A stretch of 64,000 nt of DNA from Planctomicrobium piriforme (lineage in GTDB: Bacteria; Planctomycetota; Planctomycetia; Planctomycetales; Planctomycetaceae): assembly GCF_900113665.1 (NCBI RefSeq), contig NZ_FOQD01000007.1, positions 1 to 64,000 on the forward strand. The letters run 5' to 3'. The stretch's first letter is position 1. Every line of letters starts with the position of its first letter. Of the stretch, positions 1 through 8,156 are shown in pieces. The position numbers and the translations under genes were made by a program. The notes under the pieces are model-generated. The model made no database searches. It was not told where the DNA came from and saw only the letters and a list, made by a program, of their open reading frames with translations.

Positions 1-53
1 ATCATCCGCTACGAAACCACGCTGCTCCGCTACTCAGGCTGGATTCATCTTGC

Positions 54-1400
54 TTGTGCCCTCATTACACTCAGGCGGTTATGAAAGGCGCTCTAGGTCA
101 ATTCATTGACCACGATCTGACGTTTGACCCTGCCAGCAGTCTGCAAAAGGTGAATGATCCTGATGCGCTGGTTGATTTTCGGACCCCTCGATTCGATCTC
201 GACAATCTCTATGGTCGAGGTCCTGACGATCAGCCCTATATGTATCAGGGTGACGGCGTCCGGTTCGTTCTGGGGCGCGCATTAACGGGCAACTCAGATG
301 ATGCGAGTTCTCGCGACTTGCAGAGAACAGCTGGCGGTCGTGCGATTATTGGCGATCCTCGGAACGATGAGAACGTCATTATCTCTCAGCTCCAGGCGGC
401 TTTTCTGCGGTTTCACAATCGCGTCGCCGACGTTCTGAAGGCTTCAGGGCCGCGCGATTTTGCAAAAGTCCAGGAAGTCGTGCGCTGGCACTACCAATGG
501 GTCGTGCTTCATGATTTTCTGCCGACAATTATCGGCAAAGACATGTTGTTCTCCATCTTGCCGCACTTGGGAAGCGGAAAGTCAATACTGCACGACCGTC
601 CAATTCTGCGGTTCTATCAACCGCAAAAAGAGCCATATATGCCGGTGGAGTTTTCAGTCGCCGCCTATCGTTTTGGGCATTCTATGGTGCGGCCGCAATA
701 TCGACTGAATGAGGTGACTCCGCCAGTTGAAGGAAACCCTGACCCTTCCGGGAAGAACGATCCCCGGCTGCCGATTTTTTCTTCGACCGCATTAAGTTTG
801 GTGGGATTCAACGAGTTTCCGTCGACATGGGCAGTGGATTGGCGTCTCTTTTTCAAATTGGGAATCGCACCTCCATCGGGCAAAAACCGCATTCAACCTG
901 CATATAAGATTGATACATCATTGGTGAATCCGCTCGGCAAATTACCTGAAGTGGTGACGGGGCCAACTCCCGTACCATCGTTGGCTCTGCGCAATTTATT
1001 GCGAAGCCTGCGAATGGGACTGCCTTCCGGGCAGGCTGTGGCTCGCGCGATGGGCGAACCGATTATCCCTGATGAAGAATTGCGAGTTGGGAAAGCCAAC
1101 GAGGATGATTTTAAGAATAATCCAACCCTCGCGAGTATCTCCAGCGAATTTTCAAGAAACGCGCCGCTCTGGTATTACGTTCTTGCAGACTCACAGAATG
1201 CTTTCAAAGACAATAATACTCCGATTCGATTGGGACGAATTGGTGGTCGTATTGTCGGGGAGGTGTTTGCCGGAATTCTACTCGGTGACCATCACTCCTT
1301 CCTCAATCATTGTCCCAATTGGAAGCCACACGCTGAGCTCGCCGCGAGCGATGGCACGTTTGGAATCGCAGATCTTATTAAACAGGCCATGCAAGCCTGA
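54..1400 (+). CDS. Animal-type haem peroxidase, 5' end uncertain or truncated
   Basis: The protein belongs to the animal haem peroxidase superfamily, which oxidises substrates with H2O2. The distal-histidine motif GQFIDHDLTF (His20 counting from TTG 54) is followed by RTPRFDLDNLYGRGP, FLRFHNRVAD, the proximal-histidine motif YRFGHSMVRPQY (His209) and a C-terminal RLGRIGGRIVGEVF block, so the haem pocket is present. Bacterial relatives usually carry several dozen residues before the distal motif, including a stretch like P-A-G-F-T-Y. Here that part is missing or does not match. The frame is open to the left edge (position 3), so the gene may begin outside the window. An ATG at 81 overlaps a TGA at 82-84 that ends another open frame, and a frameshift just before the motif is also possible. 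No signal peptide is visible. It is first in a plus-strand run of oxidative genes. Its A/T-richer codon use looks different from the genes that follow. Confidence 0.8.
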   Translation: MCPHYTQAVMKGALGQFIDHDLTFDPASSLQKVNDPDALVDFRTPRFDLDNLYGRGPDDQPYMYQGDGVRFVLGRALTGNSDDASSRDLQRTAGGRAIIGDPRNDENVIISQLQAAFLRFHNRVADVLKASGPRDFAKVQEVVRWHYQWVVLHDFLPTIIGKDMLFSILPHLGSGKSILHDRPILRFYQPQKEPYMPVEFSVAAYRFGHSMVRPQYRLNEVTPPVEGNPDPSGKNDPRLPIFSSTALSLVGFNEFPSTWAVDWRLFFKLGIAPPSGKNRIQPAYKIDTSLVNPLGKLPEVVTGPTPVPSLALRNLLRSLRMGLPSGQAVARAMGEPIIPDEELRVGKANEDDFKNNPTLASISSEFSRNAPLWYYVLADSQNAFKDNNTPIRLGRIGGRIVGEVFAGILLGDHHSFLNHCPNWKPHAELAASDGTFGIADLIKQAMQA

Positions 1401-1521
1401 TACTGCATTGACCTTGCAAAGCCGAGTGGACCAGCGGCCTTGAAGGAATGTGTCTCTGCTCGGAAGACTGCGGATTCCTGGCCGCACGCGCTCACATTTC
1501 GACTGACGAGAGTATGACGCA

Positions 1522-4182
1522 ATGGCAACAAGCCCGCTCATAATCGACTCGCAGTCTGGCGGTTTCCAGGCACAGGTCTTCCCGGACACAGGACAGATCG
1601 CCTTGGCCGGGACGAACCTAGTGGGAGCGGGACGGGCAGTCATCGTCACCCTCGAACCAATTGAATTGCAGGTCGCGAACAAGACAGTTCATCTCGGCCG
1701 CGTAGTAGGGCCGCCGCGGATGTCTGCCGGGGTGTTCGAATTCGACCACGATCTCGATGGTGCCAAGGCGACGGCGCAAATCTCATTTCCCATCGACGGC
1801 GTAATGCGATACGAGATCGTCAACTGGAACGGGCCGACACCTGCATCGGCCAGGATTTCGGTGCTGTCTGCCGCCGCCGAGAATTTCTTCGGATTCGGGG
1901 AGCGATTCAACGCCCTCAAGCAGACGGGCCGACGGTTGGAGATTAAGACCCAAGACCATCCCGGGGCGAAGTTCACACCAGGCGACCCGGCGAAGCCAGA
2001 TTTCGCCTACAAGGCGGTCCCGTGGTTCCTCAGCAGCCTCGGGTATGGGTTTCACCTCGACTCTCATGTCGAGAGTACTTTCGATATGCGGAGCTCGAAG
2101 CCTGACCGGTACATGATCGAACAGTCGGCCATTCCCAGGCGGTCTGGGGGTCTGGCCCTACACCTGGTGGGAGGACCGAAGCTGACCGACGTCCTGAGTC
2201 GTTACACCGCGGTGGCCGGACGTCCCCCCTTACCGCCTCCCTGGGCATTCGGTCCGTGGATCTCCTCCGACGCCTGGCGAAACGGCGGCGAAGTCCAGTA
2301 TGTCGTGCGGAAATTTCGCGAGCGGAAGATTCCCGTATCGGCATTCGTTTTCGACTCCCCGTGGGAGAAGAGTTACAACGACTTTCTCTTCAACATCGGA
2401 GACGGAGCTGCCCCTGACCCGCAGACACAATTTGGCAGTAGTGGGACATTTGAGGACCAACCAGCCGATACCTCCAAGACGTTCGACGGCTTCAAGTCAT
2501 TGAACGAGATGATGCAGTTTTTTCAGACCCACGGCCTTAAAGTCGTCTGCTGGATGACGCCGTTCGTGAATGACGAGTCCGCTCATGACGAGCAAGCGGG
2601 CGAAGCCGGGGAAGTAATCAAAGGGCAGAAGAACCGCGCGAGTAACTTCGGCGATGGGGTTGCCAGGGGGGTGTTCGTCCCGACCGAAACCGACGGCTCC
2701 GGGAAGCCCGGCATTCATTGGTGGAAGGGGCACGGCCGGCATATCGACTTCACTAATCCGACGGCGCAGGACTGGCTCAAAAACCAACTTGTCAAACTCA
2801 TCACCAGCAGCCGCGTCTCCACGAAGTCGGGAGCCTTGGAGCCATGTCTTTGCGGGTTCAAGACGGACGACGGTGAAGCCTTGACTGGTCAGAATCAGGA
2901 TGGGAACCCGCACGGCGTGTACCTGTCCAATGACGCCAAGTACTTCGACCCGCGCGTCACGGCGCAGGAAATGCGAAACCGCTACTCGGTCGAGTACCAC
3001 AAGGCGGTCTTCGGCATTCTCAACGATGCCGTTGGTGCAAACCGCGGGATCATCTTCTCGCGGGGCGGGTCACATGGGTCGCAGGCATTCCCGGGGTGCT
3101 GGGCCGGCGACAACGAGCCGAATTTTCACCCAGCCAACGGCCTGCCCAGCGTTGTCGTCGCTGGTCTGTCGGCGGCACTCAGCGGTTTCTCGATCTGGGG
3201 CCACGATACCGGGGGTTATCAGAGAAAATACGAGCCGGCGCCGACAGACATCGATCTGTTCATGCGGTGGACGCAGTTCGGGTGCTTTACGCCGATCATG
3301 CAGATGCACCGGCAACTCAGCGATAAGTCTCCCAACATCTCCCACCTCCACGGTCAGTACCCCTGGGGGTACGTGAGCGCCGCCGAAAGGGCCGACGCCA
3401 CGAACCACGGCCGGGAGTTCACCGACAACGAGGCACTGCGGAATTTCCGATTCTACGCCGAGTTGCACACGCAGTTGTTCCCCTACATCTATACGTTCGC
3501 TCAAGAGTCGAGCAAAACCGGACTGCCGATCCTCCGCCCGTTGCTACTGCTGCACCAGGACGACCCACAAACGTTCGACATTCATCATGTGTACTATTTC
3601 GGGAGTGAACTGATCGTGGCCCCGGTCGTGGAACCGAACGTCACGGCCCGCGTTGTTTACCTACCGAAGGGCCAGTGGATCGACTTTTGGACGAACGAGC
3701 GCATCGACCGCTCGGCCGGCGGAGGCAACCACGCATGGGCGAATCCCGACAGGACCAGATTGCCGGTGTTCGCCCGGGAAGGGGCCATCATCCCCATGCT
3801 GGCCGACCTGCCACAGACGCTCTGCGATGCCGACTATGTTAACAATGATCAGGTCCGCACGCCGACCAATGGCTTGCTCATTCGCATCTATCCGGCCCCT
3901 TCGTCTGATTTTGTCGTTCACGACGGCACGGCGATCGCTTGCACCACTGCCGGAGGGAAGGTCGCAATCACAATCAACTCGCCGATCGCGAGACCTGTGC
4001 ACCTCATGGTCCTCGCCCCACGGCCAGCGGGGCAAGTGACGGTGGCCGGTACAAACGTGCCCGAGCAGGCCGCAGCGACTAACTTCGCGGCCGCAGCCAC
4101 TGGCTGGCGGCACGATGCGACGCTCGGCTTCGTGGAAATCAAGTTGTCACTTCCGATCGGCCCCACGGCTGTGACGTTCTAA
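1522..4182 (+). CDS. Glycoside hydrolase family 31 (alpha-glucosidase/alpha-xylosidase type)
   Basis: At 886 residues this has full GH31 length. These enzymes are retaining alpha-glycosidases that release alpha-linked glucose or xylose. Landmarks in order are FGFGERFNAL in the N-terminal beta domain, WISSDAWRNGGEVQ and IPVSAFVFDSPW in the barrel, the nucleophile motif GFKTDDGEA (likely Asp449), SRGGSHGSQAFPGCWAGDN with probable acid/base Asp530, FTPIMQMHRQ, and a C-terminal beta-sandwich. No signal peptide is visible at the chosen ATG, which has only a weak purine stretch upstream, so the protein looks cytoplasmic unless the start is wrong. It lies 121 bases after the haem peroxidase and 35 before the copper radical oxidase. 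The family assignment is firm. Substrate specificity cannot be read from the sequence. Supplying the neighbouring oxidase with a sugar or sugar-derived alcohol is an inference from position only. Confidence 0.92.
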   Translation: MATSPLIIDSQSGGFQAQVFPDTGQIALAGTNLVGAGRAVIVTLEPIELQVANKTVHLGRVVGPPRMSAGVFEFDHDLDGAKATAQISFPIDGVMRYEIVNWNGPTPASARISVLSAAAENFFGFGERFNALKQTGRRLEIKTQDHPGAKFTPGDPAKPDFAYKAVPWFLSSLGYGFHLDSHVESTFDMRSSKPDRYMIEQSAIPRRSGGLALHLVGGPKLTDVLSRYTAVAGRPPLPPPWAFGPWISSDAWRNGGEVQYVVRKFRERKIPVSAFVFDSPWEKSYNDFLFNIGDGAAPDPQTQFGSSGTFEDQPADTSKTFDGFKSLNEMMQFFQTHGLKVVCWMTPFVNDESAHDEQAGEAGEVIKGQKNRASNFGDGVARGVFVPTETDGSGKPGIHWWKGHGRHIDFTNPTAQDWLKNQLVKLITSSRVSTKSGALEPCLCGFKTDDGEALTGQNQDGNPHGVYLSNDAKYFDPRVTAQEMRNRYSVEYHKAVFGILNDAVGANRGIIFSRGGSHGSQAFPGCWAGDNEPNFHPANGLPSVVVAGLSAALSGFSIWGHDTGGYQRKYEPAPTDIDLFMRWTQFGCFTPIMQMHRQLSDKSPNISHLHGQYPWGYVSAAERADATNHGREFTDNEALRNFRFYAELHTQLFPYIYTFAQESSKTGLPILRPLLLLHQDDPQTFDIHHVYYFGSELIVAPVVEPNVTARVVYLPKGQWIDFWTNERIDRSAGGGNHAWANPDRTRLPVFAREGAIIPMLADLPQTLCDADYVNNDQVRTPTNGLLIRIYPAPSSDFVVHDGTAIACTTAGGKVAITINSPIARPVHLMVLAPRPAGQVTVAGTNVPEQAAATNFAAAATGWRHDATLGFVEIKLSLPIGPTAVTF

Positions 4183-4217
4183 CAATCGATCCGCCCCGTT
4201 TACTTGAAGGAGAAACC

Positions 4218-5795
4218 ATGAGTCGATGCAGATGGCCGGTCTGTTTGCCGGGGTTATTCGTGGGCCTCGTTCTGATGATCAGCGCCAGCGTCGCACAGGC
4301 TCAATCCGCCACACAGGGGGAGTGGTCGCAGGTCTTCAACACAAAGAATGTGATGATTCATGTGAGCGTCCTGCCAGACAGCACCGTGCTCTTCTGGGGC
4401 CGCCGCGAAGCGAGTGACGGTCACAATCTGAACCCCCGCGTCTCCACAACGAGAATCTGGGACCCCTCGCAGGGGACCGCCGACGCGGCGTTCTCCAAAC
4501 CCAAAAACCAGCCGGGGTACAACCTGTTCTGCAGCGGTCACAGCTTTCTGCCTGACGGCCGCCTGTTCGTGGCAGGCGGACATATCACCGACGGTCACGG
4601 AGAGCCGCACGCCACCATCTACAACTACGCTTCCAAGGAATGGCTACCGCAGGGGACCATCCCGGACATGACCGGCGGCCGGTGGTACCCGACCGTCGTC
4701 ACGCTGGCCGACGGTGCCGTACTCGTGTCTTTGGGCAACAACGACGGCCACCCGAACGAGACCCAGCAGGTGTGGAAGGATGGGAGCGGGTGGCGGGATC
4801 TAACCAACGCCTCTTTCATTAACGGCCCGTACTATCCGCGGATGCACGTCGTCTCAGATGGGCGGCTATTCATGTCTGGCGGGTTGCGGTTCACCCAGTT
4901 CCTCGACACTTCCGGCACTGGGCTCTGGACGCGATTTGCCGATCGGGTCGACGTGCAGATGATTAAGAAGTACGCCCCGTCAGTGATGTACACCACAACC
5001 CCCGACGATGTGGGCAAAGTCGTGTTCATCGGCGGTGGGAATGCGCCTACCAAAGTCGTGGAAGTACTGGATCTGGAGAAGCCGTCACCAGCCTGGGTCA
5101 AGGTCGACGACATGCAGTTCGCGCGGACGCAGCATAACGGCACGTTACTGCCGGATGGCACCATCCTGGTTACCGGAGGAACACAGGGAGCAAGGGCGAA
5201 GTACCCAGGCGAGGAACTCGGCTTTAATGACCTGCGGAACGGGTCGCCCATCTGGTCGGCGGAACTATGGAACCCGGCCAAGCCCGCTGGCCATCAGTGG
5301 ACGAAAATGGCCAAAGCGGCCGTTGACCGCTGCTATCACTCGACCGCCGTTCTGTTACCGGACGCGACCGTGCTGAGTGCTGGCGGAGGCGAGTACAGCC
5401 CTCCCAACGACGGCTCCGACAATCTGCCGGAAGACACGCACAGCGACGCCCAGATCTTCTCGCCACCGTACCTGTTCAAAGCCGACAACACGCTGGCCGA
5501 CCGCCCGGTGATCACTGCCGCACCGACCAAGGTGAAGTATGGCGACACCTTCTCGGTCAGTACGAATGACTCGAATCAGATCGGCAAGGTGACGTGGATT
5601 CGGCTGTCGTCCGTCACTCACTCGTTTAACTTCAATCAGCGAATGAACGTGCTGGCCTTCACCGTCGGCATGGGGGGCCTGACGGTGACCGCCCCATCCG
5701 ATCCTAAGCGGTGCCCACCAGGTCACTACATGCTCTTCGTGCTGAATAAGGACGGCGTCCCTTCTGTAGCCAAAATCGTGCAAATTCTCCCGTAA
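4218..5795 (+). CDS. Secreted copper radical oxidase (galactose/glyoxal oxidase-like)
   Basis: The family oxidises alcohols or aldehydes with O2, releasing H2O2, at a copper centre with a Tyr-Cys cross-linked radical cofactor. A signal peptide covers about residues 1-28 (hydrophobic core, then AQA). Kelch-like beta-propeller repeats follow, with an E-set domain at the C-terminus. All expected cofactor residues can be placed: Cys105 in LFCSGHSF (galactose oxidase Cys228 position), Tyr157 in GRWYPT (Tyr272), Tyr373 and His374 in RCYHST (Tyr495/His496) and His503 in PPGHYMLF (His581). The ATG is preceded by a clear AAGGAG. A small cysteine-rich secreted protein follows after 23 bases. In Streptomyces lividans the related GlxA works with a DyP peroxidase; a DyP gene is also present here about 2.4 kb downstream. 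Substrate is unknown. Confidence 0.9.
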   Translation: MSRCRWPVCLPGLFVGLVLMISASVAQAQSATQGEWSQVFNTKNVMIHVSVLPDSTVLFWGRREASDGHNLNPRVSTTRIWDPSQGTADAAFSKPKNQPGYNLFCSGHSFLPDGRLFVAGGHITDGHGEPHATIYNYASKEWLPQGTIPDMTGGRWYPTVVTLADGAVLVSLGNNDGHPNETQQVWKDGSGWRDLTNASFINGPYYPRMHVVSDGRLFMSGGLRFTQFLDTSGTGLWTRFADRVDVQMIKKYAPSVMYTTTPDDVGKVVFIGGGNAPTKVVEVLDLEKPSPAWVKVDDMQFARTQHNGTLLPDGTILVTGGTQGARAKYPGEELGFNDLRNGSPIWSAELWNPAKPAGHQWTKMAKAAVDRCYHSTAVLLPDATVLSAGGGEYSPPNDGSDNLPEDTHSDAQIFSPPYLFKADNTLADRPVITAAPTKVKYGDTFSVSTNDSNQIGKVTWIRLSSVTHSFNFNQRMNVLAFTVGMGGLTVTAPSDPKRCPPGHYMLFVLNKDGVPSVAKIVQILP

Positions 5796-5818
5796 CCATC
5801 CCCGATCGAGGACGACAC

Positions 5819-6442
5819 ATGCGATTCCTCCGAATGAACTTCCCCAGCTTGCTGTCGGCCGTCGTGGCGACGTTTGCAGCGACCGTCCCCGCCTGCGGGC
5901 AAGTTCAAGAAGTCGTGGTCGGCGTCACGATGACCTGCCCCTATGAGAATGCGATCGAGGGGGGATGCTGGAGCGGCGCCTACTGGGCGTTGCTGCAGCT
6001 AGATGGGGTCAAATCCGTCGAGAAATCTGCGAACGGCTACAACTGCACAGCCCGCGTCACGCCGAAGGACAAAAGTTTTCCCGACCCCGAGCTGTGGGCG
6101 AGGGAATTCAAGAAATCGGTCGACCAGACATACACGTTCCGCGGGGTGGAATTGACCGCCGCAGGTACGGCCGCCGCCCCCAACGGCAACCTGACCCTGC
6201 ACATCCCCGATGTCAGTGAGCCGATCCAACTGCAACCTTTGGAACACAAGCTTCAGTGGAACGCGAAAAAGAAGGCTCCCCGCGAGCCAGAACCTGGCGA
6301 ACGTGACGCCTGCTCGCAGCTTGCAGCTCAACTCAAGGCAGCCAAGGGGGGGGAACTCAAGGTCAAAGTCACCGGCCCTCTCATCAAGTCCGAGAATGGA
6401 TACATATTAGAAGTCCGCGAGTATTTCCCGATGACCGAGTGA
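5819..6442 (+). CDS. Small secreted HMA-like cysteine protein, possible copper handling
   Basis: This 207-residue protein has an N-terminal signal sequence of about 28 residues (an AAT-V-P-A-C-G-Q end, not a good lipobox). Residues 32-105 look like the beta-alpha-beta order of a heavy-metal-associated domain: a strand VVVGVTM, Cys40, Cys50, a helix ending ALLQL, the phrase DGVKSVE and a second strand with Cys76. Classical HMA domains carry C-x2-C; here the first two cysteines are ten apart, so metal binding is not certain. The C-terminal half is lysine-rich and has no family I recognise. The gene starts 23 bases after the copper radical oxidase, and the next gene begins within 50 bases of its stop. 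Position suggests a partner for copper loading or maturation of that oxidase, which is inference. It could instead be an unrelated secreted protein. Confidence 0.6.
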   Translation: MRFLRMNFPSLLSAVVATFAATVPACGQVQEVVVGVTMTCPYENAIEGGCWSGAYWALLQLDGVKSVEKSANGYNCTARVTPKDKSFPDPELWAREFKKSVDQTYTFRGVELTAAGTAAAPNGNLTLHIPDVSEPIQLQPLEHKLQWNAKKKAPREPEPGERDACSQLAAQLKAAKGGELKVKVTGPLIKSENGYILEVREYFPMTE

Positions 6443-6486
6443 CCCGACACTGTTTTGCGCCGCAGAGTTTCGATGGAGCAAGTTCG

Positions 6487-8082
6487 ATGGAGAAGATCTG
6501 TCAGTTGAGTTGGGGCCCGCCAGCAACTCTTGATGCGGCGGAAACGTGGGGGGCCGCACCCGGGGAACAGGCTGCTGCGTTCGCCGTCGCCCCACCAACC
6601 CGGAAGAAAAAAATCAGCGATGCGGACGTGATGCGGCGGATGATCAAGGCGACCGGGGGCTTGCCGAACGTCCCGGCGGAGTTCGCTGGAAGCGCCGTGG
6701 CCGAAGCTGAGTTCCTGCTGCAAGTCGCTTCCGAAGTTGAGCACGGCCTGCTGGTTCTTTATCTCTATGCCGCGTATTCGACGAACGATACGCAAACGAC
6801 TCCCCCCTCAACGCCGGCGCCTTTTGATGCCGAGGGCTGGCAAACCCGTCTTCTCAACATTGCGATCCAGGAAATGGATCATCTGCTGAACGTGCAGAAC
6901 ATGCTGCTCGCTGTCGGAAAGAAACCGTATTTTGGGCGCGGCAATTTCCCGCCATTACCCGACCGCGCGAAGTTTTATCCATTCCCTTTTCAATTCGAAC
7001 CTCTCAGCCAGATCAGCCTGGGGAAATACGTCTCTGCGGAGAGTCCTGACCCTGTCCTGGGCATGATTGACCAGTCGAAACTGACCGAAGACCAGAAGAC
7101 ATGGCTGCCCCGTGCCGTGGCCAGCGGCAAGGCCGGGGCAATGCAGAGCATCAACCATGTCGGCGTCATATACGCCAAGCTCTACTGGATGTTGCAGGAT
7201 GACGGCACGCCGGTCCTACCCTGGTTGCTGCCGAAGGAGCAATTCGAAAAAGTTCGGCACGTGACCGATATCGACCTTCCCAATTTGTCAACAAGCATCC
7301 TCCTTCAGGGGAAATTCGACGAAGGGTTCCAGGGAGATGAAGGTCCCGAGCCGCCAGATGCGGAGTCGGAACATCGAGTGATCTGGACGTTGGATTCCCG
7401 GGCCAAGATGCGTGCCGCGATCGCTCAGATCGCCGAGCAGGGCGAGGGAACTAAGATTGCCAGTGACTCTCATTTCGTCTCGTTCCTGCAACTTTTCGGC
7501 GAGTTTGTGACCAAGGTCGACGCGGGCTCGCCGATCCCGGTTCTGCCTGTCCCCACGCATCCTAATACCGCGAACGACCCGGCGACTGAAGGCGGACGAA
7601 TTACTCATCCTGTGACCCTGTTGTGGGCGCGATTGTTCAATGCGCGTTACCGGATTCTCATCGCCGAACTGGCTCTAATCATGTCGGAGAGTGTTAAAGA
7701 GAATCTGGCCGATGGCGCGGCGACCGGGTTGGCGTCCCGGCCACGCTTGATTGGGGATGCGATCAGCCGCGAGATGAGACAGCCCTTCGGAATTCGGGGC
7801 CTCGCCAAGCGGTTGACGGCGATGCCGCTCAAGGCAGATGGCAGCGGCAACGCTGGTGCGCCCTTCGAGATGCCCGCTGCACCACTTCCGACAGAACCCA
7901 CGGCAATCCGCGACTTGCTGCTGACCTTCTTCGATGAATCCAAATTGATCGTCGACGACCTCCTCGCCCTGACGGGATCCGATGCGCTTCCGCAGCATGA
8001 TCGGGACGGTTTGACGAACGCGCTCATCGCGAAGGATAAGCCGATGCGCTCCGATGTGGCACTTATGAAATTAAGCCCTTGA
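6487..8082 (+). CDS. Ferritin-like protein of the VioB/iminophenyl-pyruvate dimer synthase N-domain type
   Basis: Residues about 70-230 match the ferritin-like domain found at the N-terminus of VioB, RebD and StaD: a helix ASEVEHGLLVLYLYAAYS (Glu85, His86) and a second helix IAIQEMDHLLNVQNMLL (Glu129, His132) in the usual diiron-type spacing, followed by the typical GKKPYFGRGNFP turn. A later helical section (HPVTLLWARLFNARYRILIAE) probably completes a four-helix bundle. The 531 residues are much shorter than VioB and lack its C-terminal haem/synthase portion, so a violacein-type reaction should not be assumed. ATG 6487 is chosen because GGAG lies 8 bases upstream. An in-frame GTG at 6439 overlaps the previous stop and is the alternative. 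The role is probably oxidative or metal-dependent; substrate unknown. Confidence 0.75.
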   Translation: MEKICQLSWGPPATLDAAETWGAAPGEQAAAFAVAPPTRKKKISDADVMRRMIKATGGLPNVPAEFAGSAVAEAEFLLQVASEVEHGLLVLYLYAAYSTNDTQTTPPSTPAPFDAEGWQTRLLNIAIQEMDHLLNVQNMLLAVGKKPYFGRGNFPPLPDRAKFYPFPFQFEPLSQISLGKYVSAESPDPVLGMIDQSKLTEDQKTWLPRAVASGKAGAMQSINHVGVIYAKLYWMLQDDGTPVLPWLLPKEQFEKVRHVTDIDLPNLSTSILLQGKFDEGFQGDEGPEPPDAESEHRVIWTLDSRAKMRAAIAQIAEQGEGTKIASDSHFVSFLQLFGEFVTKVDAGSPIPVLPVPTHPNTANDPATEGGRITHPVTLLWARLFNARYRILIAELALIMSESVKENLADGAATGLASRPRLIGDAISREMRQPFGIRGLAKRLTAMPLKADGSGNAGAPFEMPAAPLPTEPTAIRDLLLTFFDESKLIVDDLLALTGSDALPQHDRDGLTNALIAKDKPMRSDVALMKLSP

Positions 8083-8156
8083 TCGAGTGGCTCGTGAGCG
8101 ACCGGTTGGTCGACTCACGACCGAAAGAATTTCTTGCTTGAAATTGGAGAAACGAA

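Noticed and set aside
2497..3000. Long minus-strand frames inside GH31 and other GC-rich genes
   Set aside because: They are mirror frames of strongly supported genes and show no domain or ribosome site.
6487..8082. Violacein-type pathway (VioB with VioA/C/D)
   Set aside because: Only the ferritin-like part is present, the FAD protein is not VioA/C/D-like enough, and the rest of the cluster is peroxidases and a copper oxidase.
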